Source: a virus. From it: a stretch of DNA of 47,373 nt. Shown here piece after piece: positions 1-9,900 of the stretch (position 1 is its first letter; each line of letters begins with the position of its first letter). The notes under the pieces are model-generated. The model was given only the letters and a program-made list of their open reading frames with translations, was not told the DNA's origin and ran no database searches. The stretch covers positions 1-47,373 of the IMG/VR virus record IMGVR_UViG_3300031841_002409. The stretch is one strand, 5' to 3'. The position numbers and the translations under genes were made by a program.

Positions 1-3000
1 TGGTGTCCTCATCAACTAGACCTAGCCAGTAGTCAGGTAGTTCTACTACATCTCCCTCTAATCTACCTCTGATGTAGACACCATGCTCCGGCCCCTCAAG
101 GGAACCGTGGTGTAGTCTCATCCCTTCCTTTGTTGGGTGTTCTATGTCGAAGGACTTGGTTGTGGCAGCGAAGGAGCCATTTACCTCTAGTTTGTGTCCG
201 GGGCTTGTAGTGCCTATACCGAAGTTCTGTCCATTGTTGATGTATGATACCTCACCACCACTCAACTTTACCTGAGTATCGTATGTGGAAGGCTCAAGAC
301 CTGTATGTGTTCCATCATAGACATCCCATGCAGTAGCGGTTGAAGTTAGAATAATCTCTCCATATTGTGTTCCACTGGCACTGGTGCTTCCTGATGCCTT
401 GAATCTCATTATTGGCTTGAAGCCATCATCACCACTGGCATGATGCCACTTTCTGAAATTGTAGTTGTGGGTGTATTCGTGGGAGACAGCACTGCCACCA
501 TCGCCGTTCACTTGGAACATATAGTCAGCAGCGTTGTGGTCATTAGTTGCACCATGTCTGAATCTGATTGCTGGCCCCTCGGCAGTTCCACTGTCTTCTA
601 CATCCAACTTCAATGTCTCGACGTATGTGAATTGAGTTGCAGATGATGGAGCAAGAGCAGCCACTACTTCTAATTTAGATTCGGGACTCGTAGTGCCTAT
701 TCCGACCTTACCAGCAGAATCATCAACGAAGAAGTCACCACTACCTACGTTCAAGTCTCCTGTCAATGCAAGTGTGCTACCATCGAAGGTGAGGTTCGCC
801 TCTGCGTTCATGGCATCTGTGCCTGTTGCAGTGAGAATTCTGTTGTTAGAACCATTAGTCATAAAGTCAGATACATCTACACTAACTGCACCTGCGGCTG
901 ATAAGTCGATACCAGTTCCGGCAGATACGGCTACTGTTCCTGATGCATTTGGAAGTGTGATGGTCCTATCTGCTGTAGGGTCTGTAATCGTGAGTGTAGT
1001 CTCATATGCATCAGCAGTTGCTCCCTCAAACACTATTGCGTTGGCCGCTTCCATCGTCACTGTGTCCACAGTGGTCGTCGTACCAGCGACACTCAAGTTA
1101 GGGACAAGTAGTGTTCCTGTGCTTGGGTTGTATCTCAAAGCACCAGTATCATCCAGTAGGCCATTCGACTCATTGTGGAATACAACAGGGAAGTTCGTGT
1201 TTGCAGTGCTGTCTGATACAGTGACAGTTGTTGCTAATGTAGCAGTAGCAGCGTTTCCACTTGTGTCTGCGGCATTGTTTGGTATGTCTCCTGAAGCCAA
1301 GTTGTATGAGCCTGATACTGTTATGTTTCCAGTTATGTTCACATTAGAGTTGACTGCATCCAACTCAATCATTTTCACATGAGCAGAACCACTGTGGGCA
1401 TACAACTCCAAGTTGTCAGAACTGTTGTATGTCTTGATGTAGCCCGGTCCTGCGCCATAGCCGAGGAATAGGCCATTCATGCTGGCGAAACCATCAGCAG
1501 TTATCTTGGCAGAACCCGCAGCATCTACGTTCCCTACACTTATCGTTCCTGTGTACTTCACGTTGTCATCGGTCTGTGTTCCGAATACTATGTCTCCGCC
1601 TAAGTCCGAGTTTAGTGCAGATACTACCTGTGCATTAGATAATTGTGTATTCGTATCAGTAGTGAACGTCAGATTACTCTGCATGTATGATTGTAGAACG
1701 GAGATGTCCATTCTCTTCAATACACCAGCATCGTTTAGAACCAATTCATCAGTAGAAGCAAGTCCACTTGTCAGTGCTGTTTGTCCGGTGATATCACCAA
1801 TGACGAAGTTAGATGCACCTGATGAAGAAAAGTTCTGTGCAGCAATATAGTCAAAGACAGCATTACCAGTGACTAGACCCGCTTCCCCATCTGATACTCC
1901 ACCGGAACCATCAGTAGCAACTGTCTTCACAGCAGCAGCACCTAGACCCAATACTGTTCTTGCAGCACCAGCATTAGCAGCAGTAATCACTCCAACCATA
2001 GGAGCAGTCGCAGACCCTGTTCCACCACTAGAAACTGCTAAGGTTGCAGAAAGACCTGCTGCTGTTCCTGTTGTGTTTTGATTTAGTGTAGGAATATTAG
2101 TAGAATGAATAGTACCTGCACTAGACCCTGCCCAATCTACATGTTCTGCTGCTACGAAACCTGCTAGGCTATCGTGATTTATTGCTGCTTGGTGTTGAGT
2201 GACGTTTGATTCAGCGATTCTTGCATCTGCAAAAGTCCCTGAAGTAATTTTAGATGCGGCTAAAGCCCCTATCCTAGCAGCAGCAACAGTTCCTGATGTT
2301 ATTTGTGAACCGTTCAATGCAGTCAATGATGCACCTGAGCCATCAGTGAGCAGAACTGTTCCTGTTGCATCAGGTAGTGTTATCGTCCTATCTGCTGATA
2401 CAGTTCCTGCTTTTAGAGTCAGTTCATTGGCATCTGCCACACTACCCTCAAACACTACACCGTTGGATGTTGTTGTTGTTTCTACATGGGTAGTAGTCGT
2501 AGTTCCTGTGACAGTCAGATTTCCTGCAACGGTCATGTCATTGTTCACAGTGATGGTTCCACTGCTAGTTGTCCCAAGTGAATAACTAGCGACATCATTC
2601 AGCAAGGCAGTTATCTCGGATGCTGTTTGGTCAGCAGTTGCATTTGCTTCAATACCATCTAACTTTGCTCCATCAACAGATAAATCTCTACCATCAACAG
2701 TTTGTGTACTTGAGAAAGTAATATTTCCTGTCATTTGACCACCGGACCTAGCCAACGCTGCGTCAGCAGTGGTTCCCTGTGCGGCTGTTGCATAGTCAGA
2801 GGAATCGAATGCCTTTACTTGTGCTAGATTCGTTATCTCTGAATCCATCAATGCACCTGCGGCAGTGACGTTATCCGTATCTGTGACATCAGCAGATGCT
2901 TCAATGGCATTCAACTTAGAGTGGTCTGCATCTGTAAATACATTAGAGTCTGATGCCGATTCAACTAGTGTCCTTATCTCAGATGCTGTTTGGTCAGCAG

Positions 3001-6000
3001 TGGCACTAGCCTCGATAGCATTGAGTTTACTCAATAGGGTATCTGTAAGATTATTCGTGTCAGATTCATTGAAAAGTGCTGTCTTTATCTCTGCTCCTGT
3101 TTGGTCGGCAGTAGCACCCGACTCTACTCCTAGCATGGTTAATACATCAGCAGGGGCTATTTCCTCGATTATACCCGCACCTGCACTATCCCTACCTAGT
3201 AGTCTATTCGTAGCAGAGACATTCTGCATCTTGGCATAGGTCACTGCATCATCAGCAATCGTAAGTGCTGTTGCACCTGTGACATCACCTGTATGTGTGG
3301 CGTTGGGCGTTATACCCAAGTCATTGTTAAATCCTGAGAGATTGATGTTGCCCTTTGTCAGTTTCTTCTGTGCGTTTAATGAGTCAACGACGATGAAGAA
3401 ATCACCATCTCCATCACTGGTGGAAGTAGTCAATTCAGAGAGGTCTACGTCTAGTGTGATAGAGCCACTGGTATTACCACCGGTTAAACCAGTACCCGAT
3501 ACGATTGCAGTTATATCACCGACATTGCTAGTGAATCCAGTCGCTGTGTTGTCAAAGGCAGATAGTGGAATATTACTGGCAAGGATTCTCTTCCCTGCTC
3601 CTGATGCAGCAATATCTGATATGATGAATGTATCCTCATTGCTTACTGTACCGCCATCATGGTCGAAAGCCGTCGTCTTCTCTGAAAAGTTAGCAGGGTT
3701 CAATGCACTGCCGTCATTGTTCAATGCGGATATTGGTATTTCCGATATTAGTTTCCTCTTCTGTGAGCCATTGTCCAGTATGACTAACTCATCCTGTGTC
3801 CTATCCACGCTTTGAGTCATATCTGCTAATTCACTCAAATCAACGGCTATCGTGACATTTCCATTTGTTGTACTAGTGTCTATCAGATTGCCATCAGTGA
3901 CACCAATCAAAGCAGTTGATGTGCTTGTTGCGGTGACATGACCATTACCGTCAATAGTTAATCCATCGATAAAAGTGGCTGTAGATGCTGATACAGTTGA
4001 AGCCCCGCTGATATTGGGGTGAGCCGTTAGATACGTGCTTGAGTCAACACTGCCATCTGCTTTCAAAAACTCAGAGGAACTCCCACCGCTCTTGACGATA
4101 CTACTACCTGTTATCGTAGTTCCATTTATCGTTCCGAACTGTACGTTGCTATTTGTGGCAACTGCCTGTCCTATGGATATCTCTCCTGAACTTATCCCCA
4201 CACCAGTACCAGCACTGATATGCGCTCTTACCTCTGATGCAGATGGGCCAGTATAGGTAATTACACCAGTCCCGTTGTTGTATGCTAGGGAACCATCGCC
4301 ACCTGAGTCTGTGACGCTTATCTTTCCTCTTATCGTGGCATCTGTTATGGATAGGTCGATAGCACCATCACCACTATCATCGTATGCTGCTGTTATGTTG
4401 GTATGGCTTCCATTTGTGACAAACTGCCCACCGACTACATCCTGCACTCTCTCAGTCGTATGGTAGAGATTGCTTCCCTCGCTCAAGTCACCTGTATCGA
4501 GATTGTTCAGGTTCGCTACCTGAGTCGCAGTAGATGCGTTTCCTGATAGTGTCGCAGTTATAGTGCCAGCAGAGAAGTTTCCACTTGAATCTCTAGCGAC
4601 TACCTTTGATGCAGTATTCAAATTCGTAGCATCGACTGCTAGGGTTAGTGCTGCTCCTTCACTTCCACCATTCCCACCAGTGAGGAAACTTCCATTTGTT
4701 ATTGAAGTGACATAATTACCTGTAGTGTCTGTTCCTAGAGCAACGCTATCTGCGACTATTGTCGCATTGAGAGTGACATCACCAGTGCCGTCTATTGATA
4801 CAGAACCCGATAAATCAGTACCCAAGGTTATCGTTCTAGCATTCGCCCACTGAGTTGCAGTAGCAGCATTACCGCTTATGTCACTAGTCGTTAGTGCAAC
4901 AGTACCTGCTGTTGTTGGCAGTGTTATCGTTATGTCTCCTGATGGATTACCACCGACTAGAGTTGTTTCATTGTTATCAGCAGTGGACCCCTCAAAGACA
5001 ACTCCGTTGCTTGTGCTTACTGTCTCAACACTTGCTGTTGTGGTTGTTCCTGTGACAACTAAACTACCGGGAATAGTGATTGTATCATCGCTATCGCCAA
5101 TGGTAAGCGCATTAGAAGGCATACTTGCGTTGAGTTGCGACTTCAAGTTAGCGAGAGTCAGATACTTGTTGGTCCCCTCTGCCAAGTCACCAGTATCGTG
5201 ATTCGATAGAGAACTGACTGTTCCTGTGACGTTTCCTGTCACATTACCTGTCAATGCAGCACTGATTGTTCCAGCACTGAAATCACCGTTGCTGTCTCTG
5301 AATACTATGGTGCTTGCTGTATTCGCATTCGTAGCATTGGATGTGACAGTGAATGTTCCTCCCTCTGTATTTACAGCACCGCTAATACCATTTCCTGATG
5401 TAGCCCCTTGAGCGACATATGAGCCTGTGGTCTTTGTTCCAAGTGCCACGCTGTTATTGTCTATGGTGGCACTCAATGCCACAGCACCAGTACCGTCGAA
5501 ACTGATTGCATTTGCAGTTATATCACCAGTTATTGAGAAGTTCCTAGCATTGGCTAATGCTGTGGCAGTGCTTGCATTTCCAGTCAAAGCACCTGTGAAT
5601 CCAGTTGCTGTCAACATACCTGTGGATGGGTTGTATGTCAATCCCGTATCTGTCTCTGCACCTTGTCCACCTGTAGCACCATCAACGAACAATGGGAACA
5701 CTGTCTCATCTGTTGAGTTATTGGCAGATACTGTGATGTTTGTCGCAGTCGTGGCAGTGGTTGCAGTATCCGCATTACCAGTGACATCCCCTGTGACATT
5801 CCCTGTGACATTCGCAGTGATAGTGGATGGTAGTCCTATAGTGACTGTCTTGTTGTTCTCTACGACATCGACCTCGTTGTTGGTTCCTTGTATCGTTAGA
5901 GTCTCACTAAGAGCGACAGGCGAGGTGTTTGAGCCATCTGATATAGTGAATGTACTACTTGCTAATGCACTTGTTGGTATGTTGGATAATGTATTGGATG

Positions 6001-6655
6001 AACCACTTATGGTTTTGTTAGTTAATGTATCAGTAGTGGCTTTACCAACTAATGTGTCTGTAGCACTGGGTAGGGTAAGTGTTCCGCCACTGTTTACTAG
6101 AGTACCGTCAATTTTGAGTTGTAGAACCTCATCGCCATTCGTATCTGTGACACTGAATCCTCTTCCCTTGGCTGTTGCGCCGAAATGCTGTATCTTTCTA
6201 TCAGTGGCATCTGCCGCCGAGGATTTGTTTATCTCTATGAGTGCTATTGGTATGTCTCCATCAGACAGATTACCCACATCAGTCTCAGACGCACCATCTG
6301 ACTCATTTCCTCTCAACGCCAATGAGCCACTAGAATTCACTACTAGGAATATGTAGTATGTGAATGCAGCAGGGTCAAAACTACTGGATAGGCTCACCGA
6401 AGCCTCACTGAAGGATTGCAGTACATGGTTCTTGAAATAACTTCCAGCAGCGACAGTGAATGTAGTGTAAGTACCGCCATCGCTCTGTGCGATTGTCATT
6501 CCGTCAACGACATGATTACCAGCAGCAGCGGCATTCAGATATTGAATGATGCCAGTGTGCATCGAATCCGTATTATCGTCTATGACAGCGAGATTACCCA
6601 TACCTGTGATGTGTTTTATCGCTCCTGAACCTACTGCTCCATTGAAATCCGTCAT
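1..6655 (-). CDS. Giant tail fibre / receptor-binding protein (3' end outside window)
   Basis: I read this minus-strand frame triplet by triplet and found no stop from the ATG at 6655 to the left edge, so the product exceeds 2,210 residues and its C-terminus lies outside the window. The ATG overlaps the stop of the preceding gene (TAATG). The N-terminus begins MTDFNGAVGSGAIKHITG. The body is Ser/Thr/Ala/Gly-rich and made of fibre motifs: LTNKTISGSSNTLSN, three exact-length copies of a VFEG..TAD module, several ADQTASEI units, and GIGTTSPGHKLEVNGSF near the distal end. It then enters a LEGPEHGVYIRGRLEG / ELPDYWLGLVDEDT segment, a distal domain I associate with marine phage fibres. The likely role is adhesion to the host surface at the tail tip. 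The plus-strand open frames across this span are shadows. Fibre function is confident; the receptor is unknown. Confidence 0.9.
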   Translation of the reverse strand, partial: MTDFNGAVGSGAIKHITGMGNLAVIDDNTDSMHTGIIQYLNAAAAGNHVVDGMTIAQSDGGTYTTFTVAAGSYFKNHVLQSFSEASVSLSSSFDPAAFTYYIFLVVNSSGSLALRGNESDGASETDVGNLSDGDIPIALIEINKSSAADATDRKIQHFGATAKGRGFSVTDTNGDEVLQLKIDGTLVNSGGTLTLPSATDTLVGKATTDTLTNKTISGSSNTLSNIPTSALASSTFTISDGSNTSPVALSETLTIQGTNNEVDVVENNKTVTIGLPSTITANVTGNVTGDVTGNADTATTATTATNITVSANNSTDETVFPLFVDGATGGQGAETDTGLTYNPSTGMLTATGFTGALTGNASTATALANARNFSITGDITANAISFDGTGAVALSATIDNNSVALGTKTTGSYVAQGATSGNGISGAVNTEGGTFTVTSNATNANTASTIVFRDSNGDFSAGTISAALTGNVTGNVTGTVSSLSNHDTGDLAEGTNKYLTLANLKSQLNASMPSNALTIGDSDDTITIPGSLVVTGTTTTASVETVSTSNGVVFEGSTADNNETTLVGGNPSGDITITLPTTAGTVALTTSDISGNAATATQWANARTITLGTDLSGSVSIDGTGDVTLNATIVADSVALGTDTTGNYVTSITNGSFLTGGNGGSEGAALTLAVDATNLNTASKVVARDSSGNFSAGTITATLSGNASTATQVANLNNLDTGDLSEGSNLYHTTERVQDVVGGQFVTNGSHTNITAAYDDSGDGAIDLSITDATIRGKISVTDSGGDGSLAYNNGTGVITYTGPSASEVRAHISAGTGVGISSGEISIGQAVATNSNVQFGTINGTTITGSSIVKSGGSSSEFLKADGSVDSSTYLTAHPNISGASTVSASTATFIDGLTIDGNGHVTATSTSTALIGVTDGNLIDTSTTNGNVTIAVDLSELADMTQSVDRTQDELVILDNGSQKRKLISEIPISALNNDGSALNPANFSEKTTAFDHDGGTVSNEDTFIISDIAASGAGKRILASNIPLSAFDNTATGFTSNVGDITAIVSGTGLTGGNTSGSITLDVDLSELTTSTSDGDGDFFIVVDSLNAQKKLTKGNINLSGFNNDLGITPNATHTGDVTGATALTIADDAVTYAKMQNVSATNRLLGRDSAGAGIIEEIAPADVLTMLGVESGATADQTGAEIKTALFNESDTNNLTDTLLSKLNAIEASATADQTASEIRTLVESASDSNVFTDADHSKLNAIEASADVTDTDNVTAAGALMDSEITNLAQVKAFDSSDYATAAQGTTADAALARSGGQMTGNITFSSTQTVDGRDLSVDGAKLDGIEANATADQTASEITALLNDVASYSLGTTSSGTITVNNDMTVAGNLTVTGTTTTTHVETTTTSNGVVFEGSVADANELTLKAGTVSADRTITLPDATGTVLLTDGSGASLTALNGSQITSGTVAAARIGALAASKITSGTFADARIAESNVTQHQAAINHDSLAGFVAAEHVDWAGSSAGTIHSTNIPTLNQNTTGTAAGLSATLAVSSGGTGSATAPMVGVITAANAGAARTVLGLGAAAVKTVATDGSGGVSDGEAGLVTGNAVFDYIAAQNFSSSGASNFVIGDITGQTALTSGLASTDELVLNDAGVLKRMDISVLQSYMQSNLTFTTDTNTQLSNAQVVSALNSDLGGDIVFGTQTDDNVKYTGTISVGNVDAAGSAKITADGFASMNGLFLGYGAGPGYIKTYNSSDNLELYAHSGSAHVKMIELDAVNSNVNITGNITVSGSYNLASGDIPNNAADTSGNAATATLATTVTVSDSTANTNFPVVFHNESNGLLDDTGALRYNPSTGTLLVPNLSVAGTTTTVDTVTMEAANAIVFEGATADAYETTLTITDPTADRTITLPNASGTVAVSAGTGIDLSAAGAVSVDVSDFMTNGSNNRILTATGTDAMNAEANLTFDGSTLALTGDLNVGSGDFFVDDSAGKVGIGTTSPESKLEVVAALAPSSATQFTYVETLKLDVEDSGTAEGPAIRFRHGATNDHNAADYMFQVNGDGGSAVSHEYTHNYNFRKWHHASGDDGFKPIMRFKASGSTSASGTQYGEIILTSTATAWDVYDGTHTGLEPSTYDTQVKLSGGEVSYINNGQNFGIGTTSPGHKLEVNGSFAATTKSFDIEHPTKEGMRLHHGSLEGPEHGVYIRGRLEGDVVELPDYWLGLVDEDT
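932..1033 (-). repeat. Fibre repeat module, copy 3 (most distal)
   Basis: This 34-codon unit runs from VFEGATADAYETTL to ITLPNASGTV. It aligns without gaps with the units at 2354-2455 and 4898-4999, all exactly 102 nt. The flanking residues are also similar (a run of Thr, then V-x-T-V, upstream). It is typical of beta-structured fibre shafts built from duplicated modules. Confidence 0.8.
2354..2455 (-). repeat. Fibre repeat module, copy 2
   Basis: This is the second 34-codon copy, VFEGSVADANELTL to ITLPDATGTV. It keeps the AD--E-TL core and the ITLP-A-GTV end of the other copies, with diverged middle residues. The DNA is also diverged, so the duplication is old. Confidence 0.8.
4898..4999 (-). 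repeat. Fibre repeat module, copy 1 (most proximal)
   Basis: This is the third 34-codon copy, VFEGSTADNNETTL to ITLPTTAGTV, with the same length and register as the others. A poly-Thr stretch just upstream is shared with the other two copies, so the repeated unit is longer than the 34 codons marked. Confidence 0.8.
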
Positions 6656-6990
6656 TAGGCCACCTCCAACTTGACTGTGAACGTCACACTATCACTTGCC
6701 GCAACAGGTCCAGTTGATTTGAATGTCACCCTAGTCAACATAACACCACTACCATTGAACACACCTAATTCTGTTGCACCGCTTGGGGGCAGTTCAGCCC
6801 CTGTATATGTCACATTCCATGTGAGAAGATTATTTACTCTTGTTGGAGTGACTGTCTTTTCTGTACCTACTTCGTGGTCTAATGTCTCTTGTGATGCAGC
6901 AGTTCCATCAGAACCGTCTCCTATTCTCACCTTCGTATAATTAGTAGCAATCAAACTCGCTAAGTTGTCTTTCCCATCGTTTACTATCAT
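6655..6990 (-). CDS. Small tail-tip protein, 111 aa
   Basis: This is a 111-residue beta-rich protein with no signal peptide or membrane segment. It lies between the tail hub and the giant fibre. Its ATG overlaps the hub stop (TAATG), and its own stop overlaps the fibre start. The sequence GDGSDGTAASQETLDHEV followed by LTWNVTYTGAEL and V-F-N-GSGVMLTRVTF resembles small proteins next to tail fibres in many tailed viruses. These often act as fibre adaptors or as a wrap around the fibre base. That role is inferred from position; I recognise no catalytic motif. Confidence 0.75.
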   Translation of the reverse strand: MIVNDGKDNLASLIATNYTKVRIGDGSDGTAASQETLDHEVGTEKTVTPTRVNNLLTWNVTYTGAELPPSGATELGVFNGSGVMLTRVTFKSTGPVAASDSVTFTVKLEVA

Positions 6991-9900
6991 TACTCATCCC
7001 TCTCTGTGATATGTGGTGTATCATCTGTTATGTCTAGTCCTAGTTGGCTGTTGAATCCTAGTGTGTTATTGAATCCCAATGCGTTCTCGTTCCTCGATAT
7101 CTGATACTTCACGCTGATGTTATTTATGTTTACAGTGTCGAGGAATAACTTGCCGATGACCTCTTGCTCGGAGTTTCTAGTTAGTATCTTCCCAAGCCCT
7201 ACTTTCTGCTCTACTCCTAATTCACTTAGCCTCTCAGCGATTGATTTGTTGAATGTGTTTACTGATAGAGTCAAGAGGGATGTCAATGCGTTCTCAATCT
7301 CGAATACCTGATAATCTGCTTTTGGTATGTTGTGGTTGGGGAAGTCTAAACTGACTATATCTCCGGGTTTTATGAGTTCCATGCCCTCTTTTTGTACTTG
7401 TATGCTTATTTTTCTAGTATCCATCTGTAGGGTTCTTAGAGTCTGCTCTGCTTTTATCCTAGCATCGTTGAGTGATTTTACATTAGGCTCCACTACAACT
7501 ACTTCCCTCGTTTTCTTATTGGTTGGGACTTCAGCCTCCGCTCTGACTGCATCACCGATTACTATGACTTTGTTGGCCTTATCGAATAGGCTCTTGTTGC
7601 TGTTTACTTGTGTTATTCTATTGTTAGTCAGATAATCGAGTTGATATGTCCTCAGACCATATGCATCATCTATTCTCTTAATGGTCATCTTCTTGTTCTC
7701 TATTGTATAATCCAGTCCCTTCTTAGTGGCTAGATAGTTTATCACAGAAAACGCATCTACGTCATTGAAGTTCGCAAGGGAAACGAATGTCTTTCTGTTT
7801 CTTCGTATTATCTCGTCGTATGTAGCAGGTTCAAATTCTTTTGAGTCAAATGTTATCGTATCTGATGTTATATTGGAAACCTTTCCTAGTAGGAATCCTT
7901 CATGTGTGTAGAGTACATCATCAACTGCGATATCCGTTGTTCCGGTGTATGTTATAGTCGTAGAACTAGCATTTCCAACATTCACAATCGCTCCTGTGTA
8001 CTCTCGCAGTGATTGCTCTGCGTCCACATCTAGGGCTATTTCCTTCAGTATATCTGCAATCTCCACATCCACTTCAGAGCCTATTGAGAACGTCGTTCCT
8101 AGATATGCATTGACGGGATTGATATTGAGTCTCTTTGGAATCACGACCTCAAAAATCTCACCGAATGATACAACACCATCCCCACTCAACTTACCATCAT
8201 ATGATATGCTGAAGTCGCTTCCTGTGGTATCTATCGTAAGCGTCTTCTCTGCCTTTGTCTTACCGTCAGTGACATAAGCCTGTATCTGTTCACCATTCGT
8301 GAATATGTTATCCAATTGTGTCATATTTCTCCTATCGATATATGTTTGACTGGTGTTATCCATATTGTCTATGTCCAAGAATAGGAACATTGAGTGTATT
8401 CCTTCTTGATACTTCGTTTTTTGGTCCCTTCTCTCGGAATATCGTATATCTTGCGCTACATTGTCATACTGTAGGCCAGTATCGAATAACTTGTTGAACT
8501 CTATTTTATCAGGAGTATCCTCAAATGTGGTTTCTGCGACTCTCATTATTCGATAGTCTCCTGCTGTTATCGCCTTGTCGAATGTCAATGTGTGAGTAGC
8601 GATGTTGCTTGATGTTGCTCTTTGGTGGTTGGTTATCTTGGCTACACTAACAGTCGTGCTATTTTCGTCTTTTACCACATAGTATCCTACCAAATTAGGA
8701 ACGAACTCCAACCAAAGAGCATCAGTGGAACTGTTCATTTCCTTAGCAACGGATGTTGCCGATTGTCCGATTTCTGAACCTGACATTGTGAGTATGGGCT
8801 TGACGAACATCTGCGCTCTGTATGCCTGTCCCTTGCTATCCGGTGGAAATAAGCCGTGATTACTTAATCCGTCATTATCGTGTTCTGTTAAGTCTCTGTA
8901 GTCGGTTCTCGATTCATTGACGTATCTTGAGGTAGTTGTCGCTGGTGCTACGAATGACTGCCCCTGTACAAATGTGGTTTGGTTTTGGTCATTGAGGGTT
9001 AAGGACATAATCCTAGATTTATCTCCTGATTCCTCTGCTTGCCATACATACCCGATTGTCATGAGGGTCGATGATGGATAGAATGAGAACAATTCATCCT
9101 TGTCATCATCATCGATATCTCCACTAGACGAACCAACGCTTCCTGTGATGTCTGCTATCTCAACATCCGATGATGTCAAATCAGGCATAGGAGCCAAAAC
9201 TGTTCTCTGCAAAGACGGTTTGAAGTCGGTGAATTGCAACCTGCAATTCTCATAGAGATGCTTTGTCCCATCAAAGTCGTAATGAGTGAGTCCATGTGAA
9301 ACATATCTCGCGTTGCTTAAGTCCGGCTTCGTGTTCAATATTGCGTGTATCACTTTAGATGTGTGGATGAATCCTGATGTAGCCATTCTGTTGACCGGAT
9401 AAAGGGATGGATAATTGTCATTGGTGACTAAACTACCACTATTGATAGCAAGTATGCTTGATACACTAGTATTGAAACTCGTCCAAAAAGGCAAAACAAC
9501 ATTAGGCGGGTCTTTGAAATGGTCTAATTCAGTGTAATTCAAGTAGTCTCTATCTATTATGGGTGAGAGTAAATGCACATCTATCAGAGTCTGTAGGTCA
9601 TCGCTTTCCGATAAGTTATCTATGTATACGAAAGTCCCACTAGAGGCATCATCATTTCCGTTGAGTCCCTCACCGTCATCATGAACTATATTAGACGCAT
9701 TTATTTTCCTAGTTTTAGCCGCAACCGTACCAGTTATCTTTGATGAATCAATATAGGATGTATTGCTACTGGTCAAAGATGTCACATTGCTAAGTGTTGT
9801 ATTTACGACTGCTACCAATCTGCCATCTGAGAGATATACTGAATCTCCGCTGGTGAATGATATCGATGTTGATAGGGTTATATCAGAACCATTCGCTGTG

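Noticed and set aside
440-6356. Long plus-strand open frames across the left end, up to 309 codons
   Set aside because: They are antisense shadows of the uninterrupted minus-strand fibre frame, show no known motifs, and run against every other gene.
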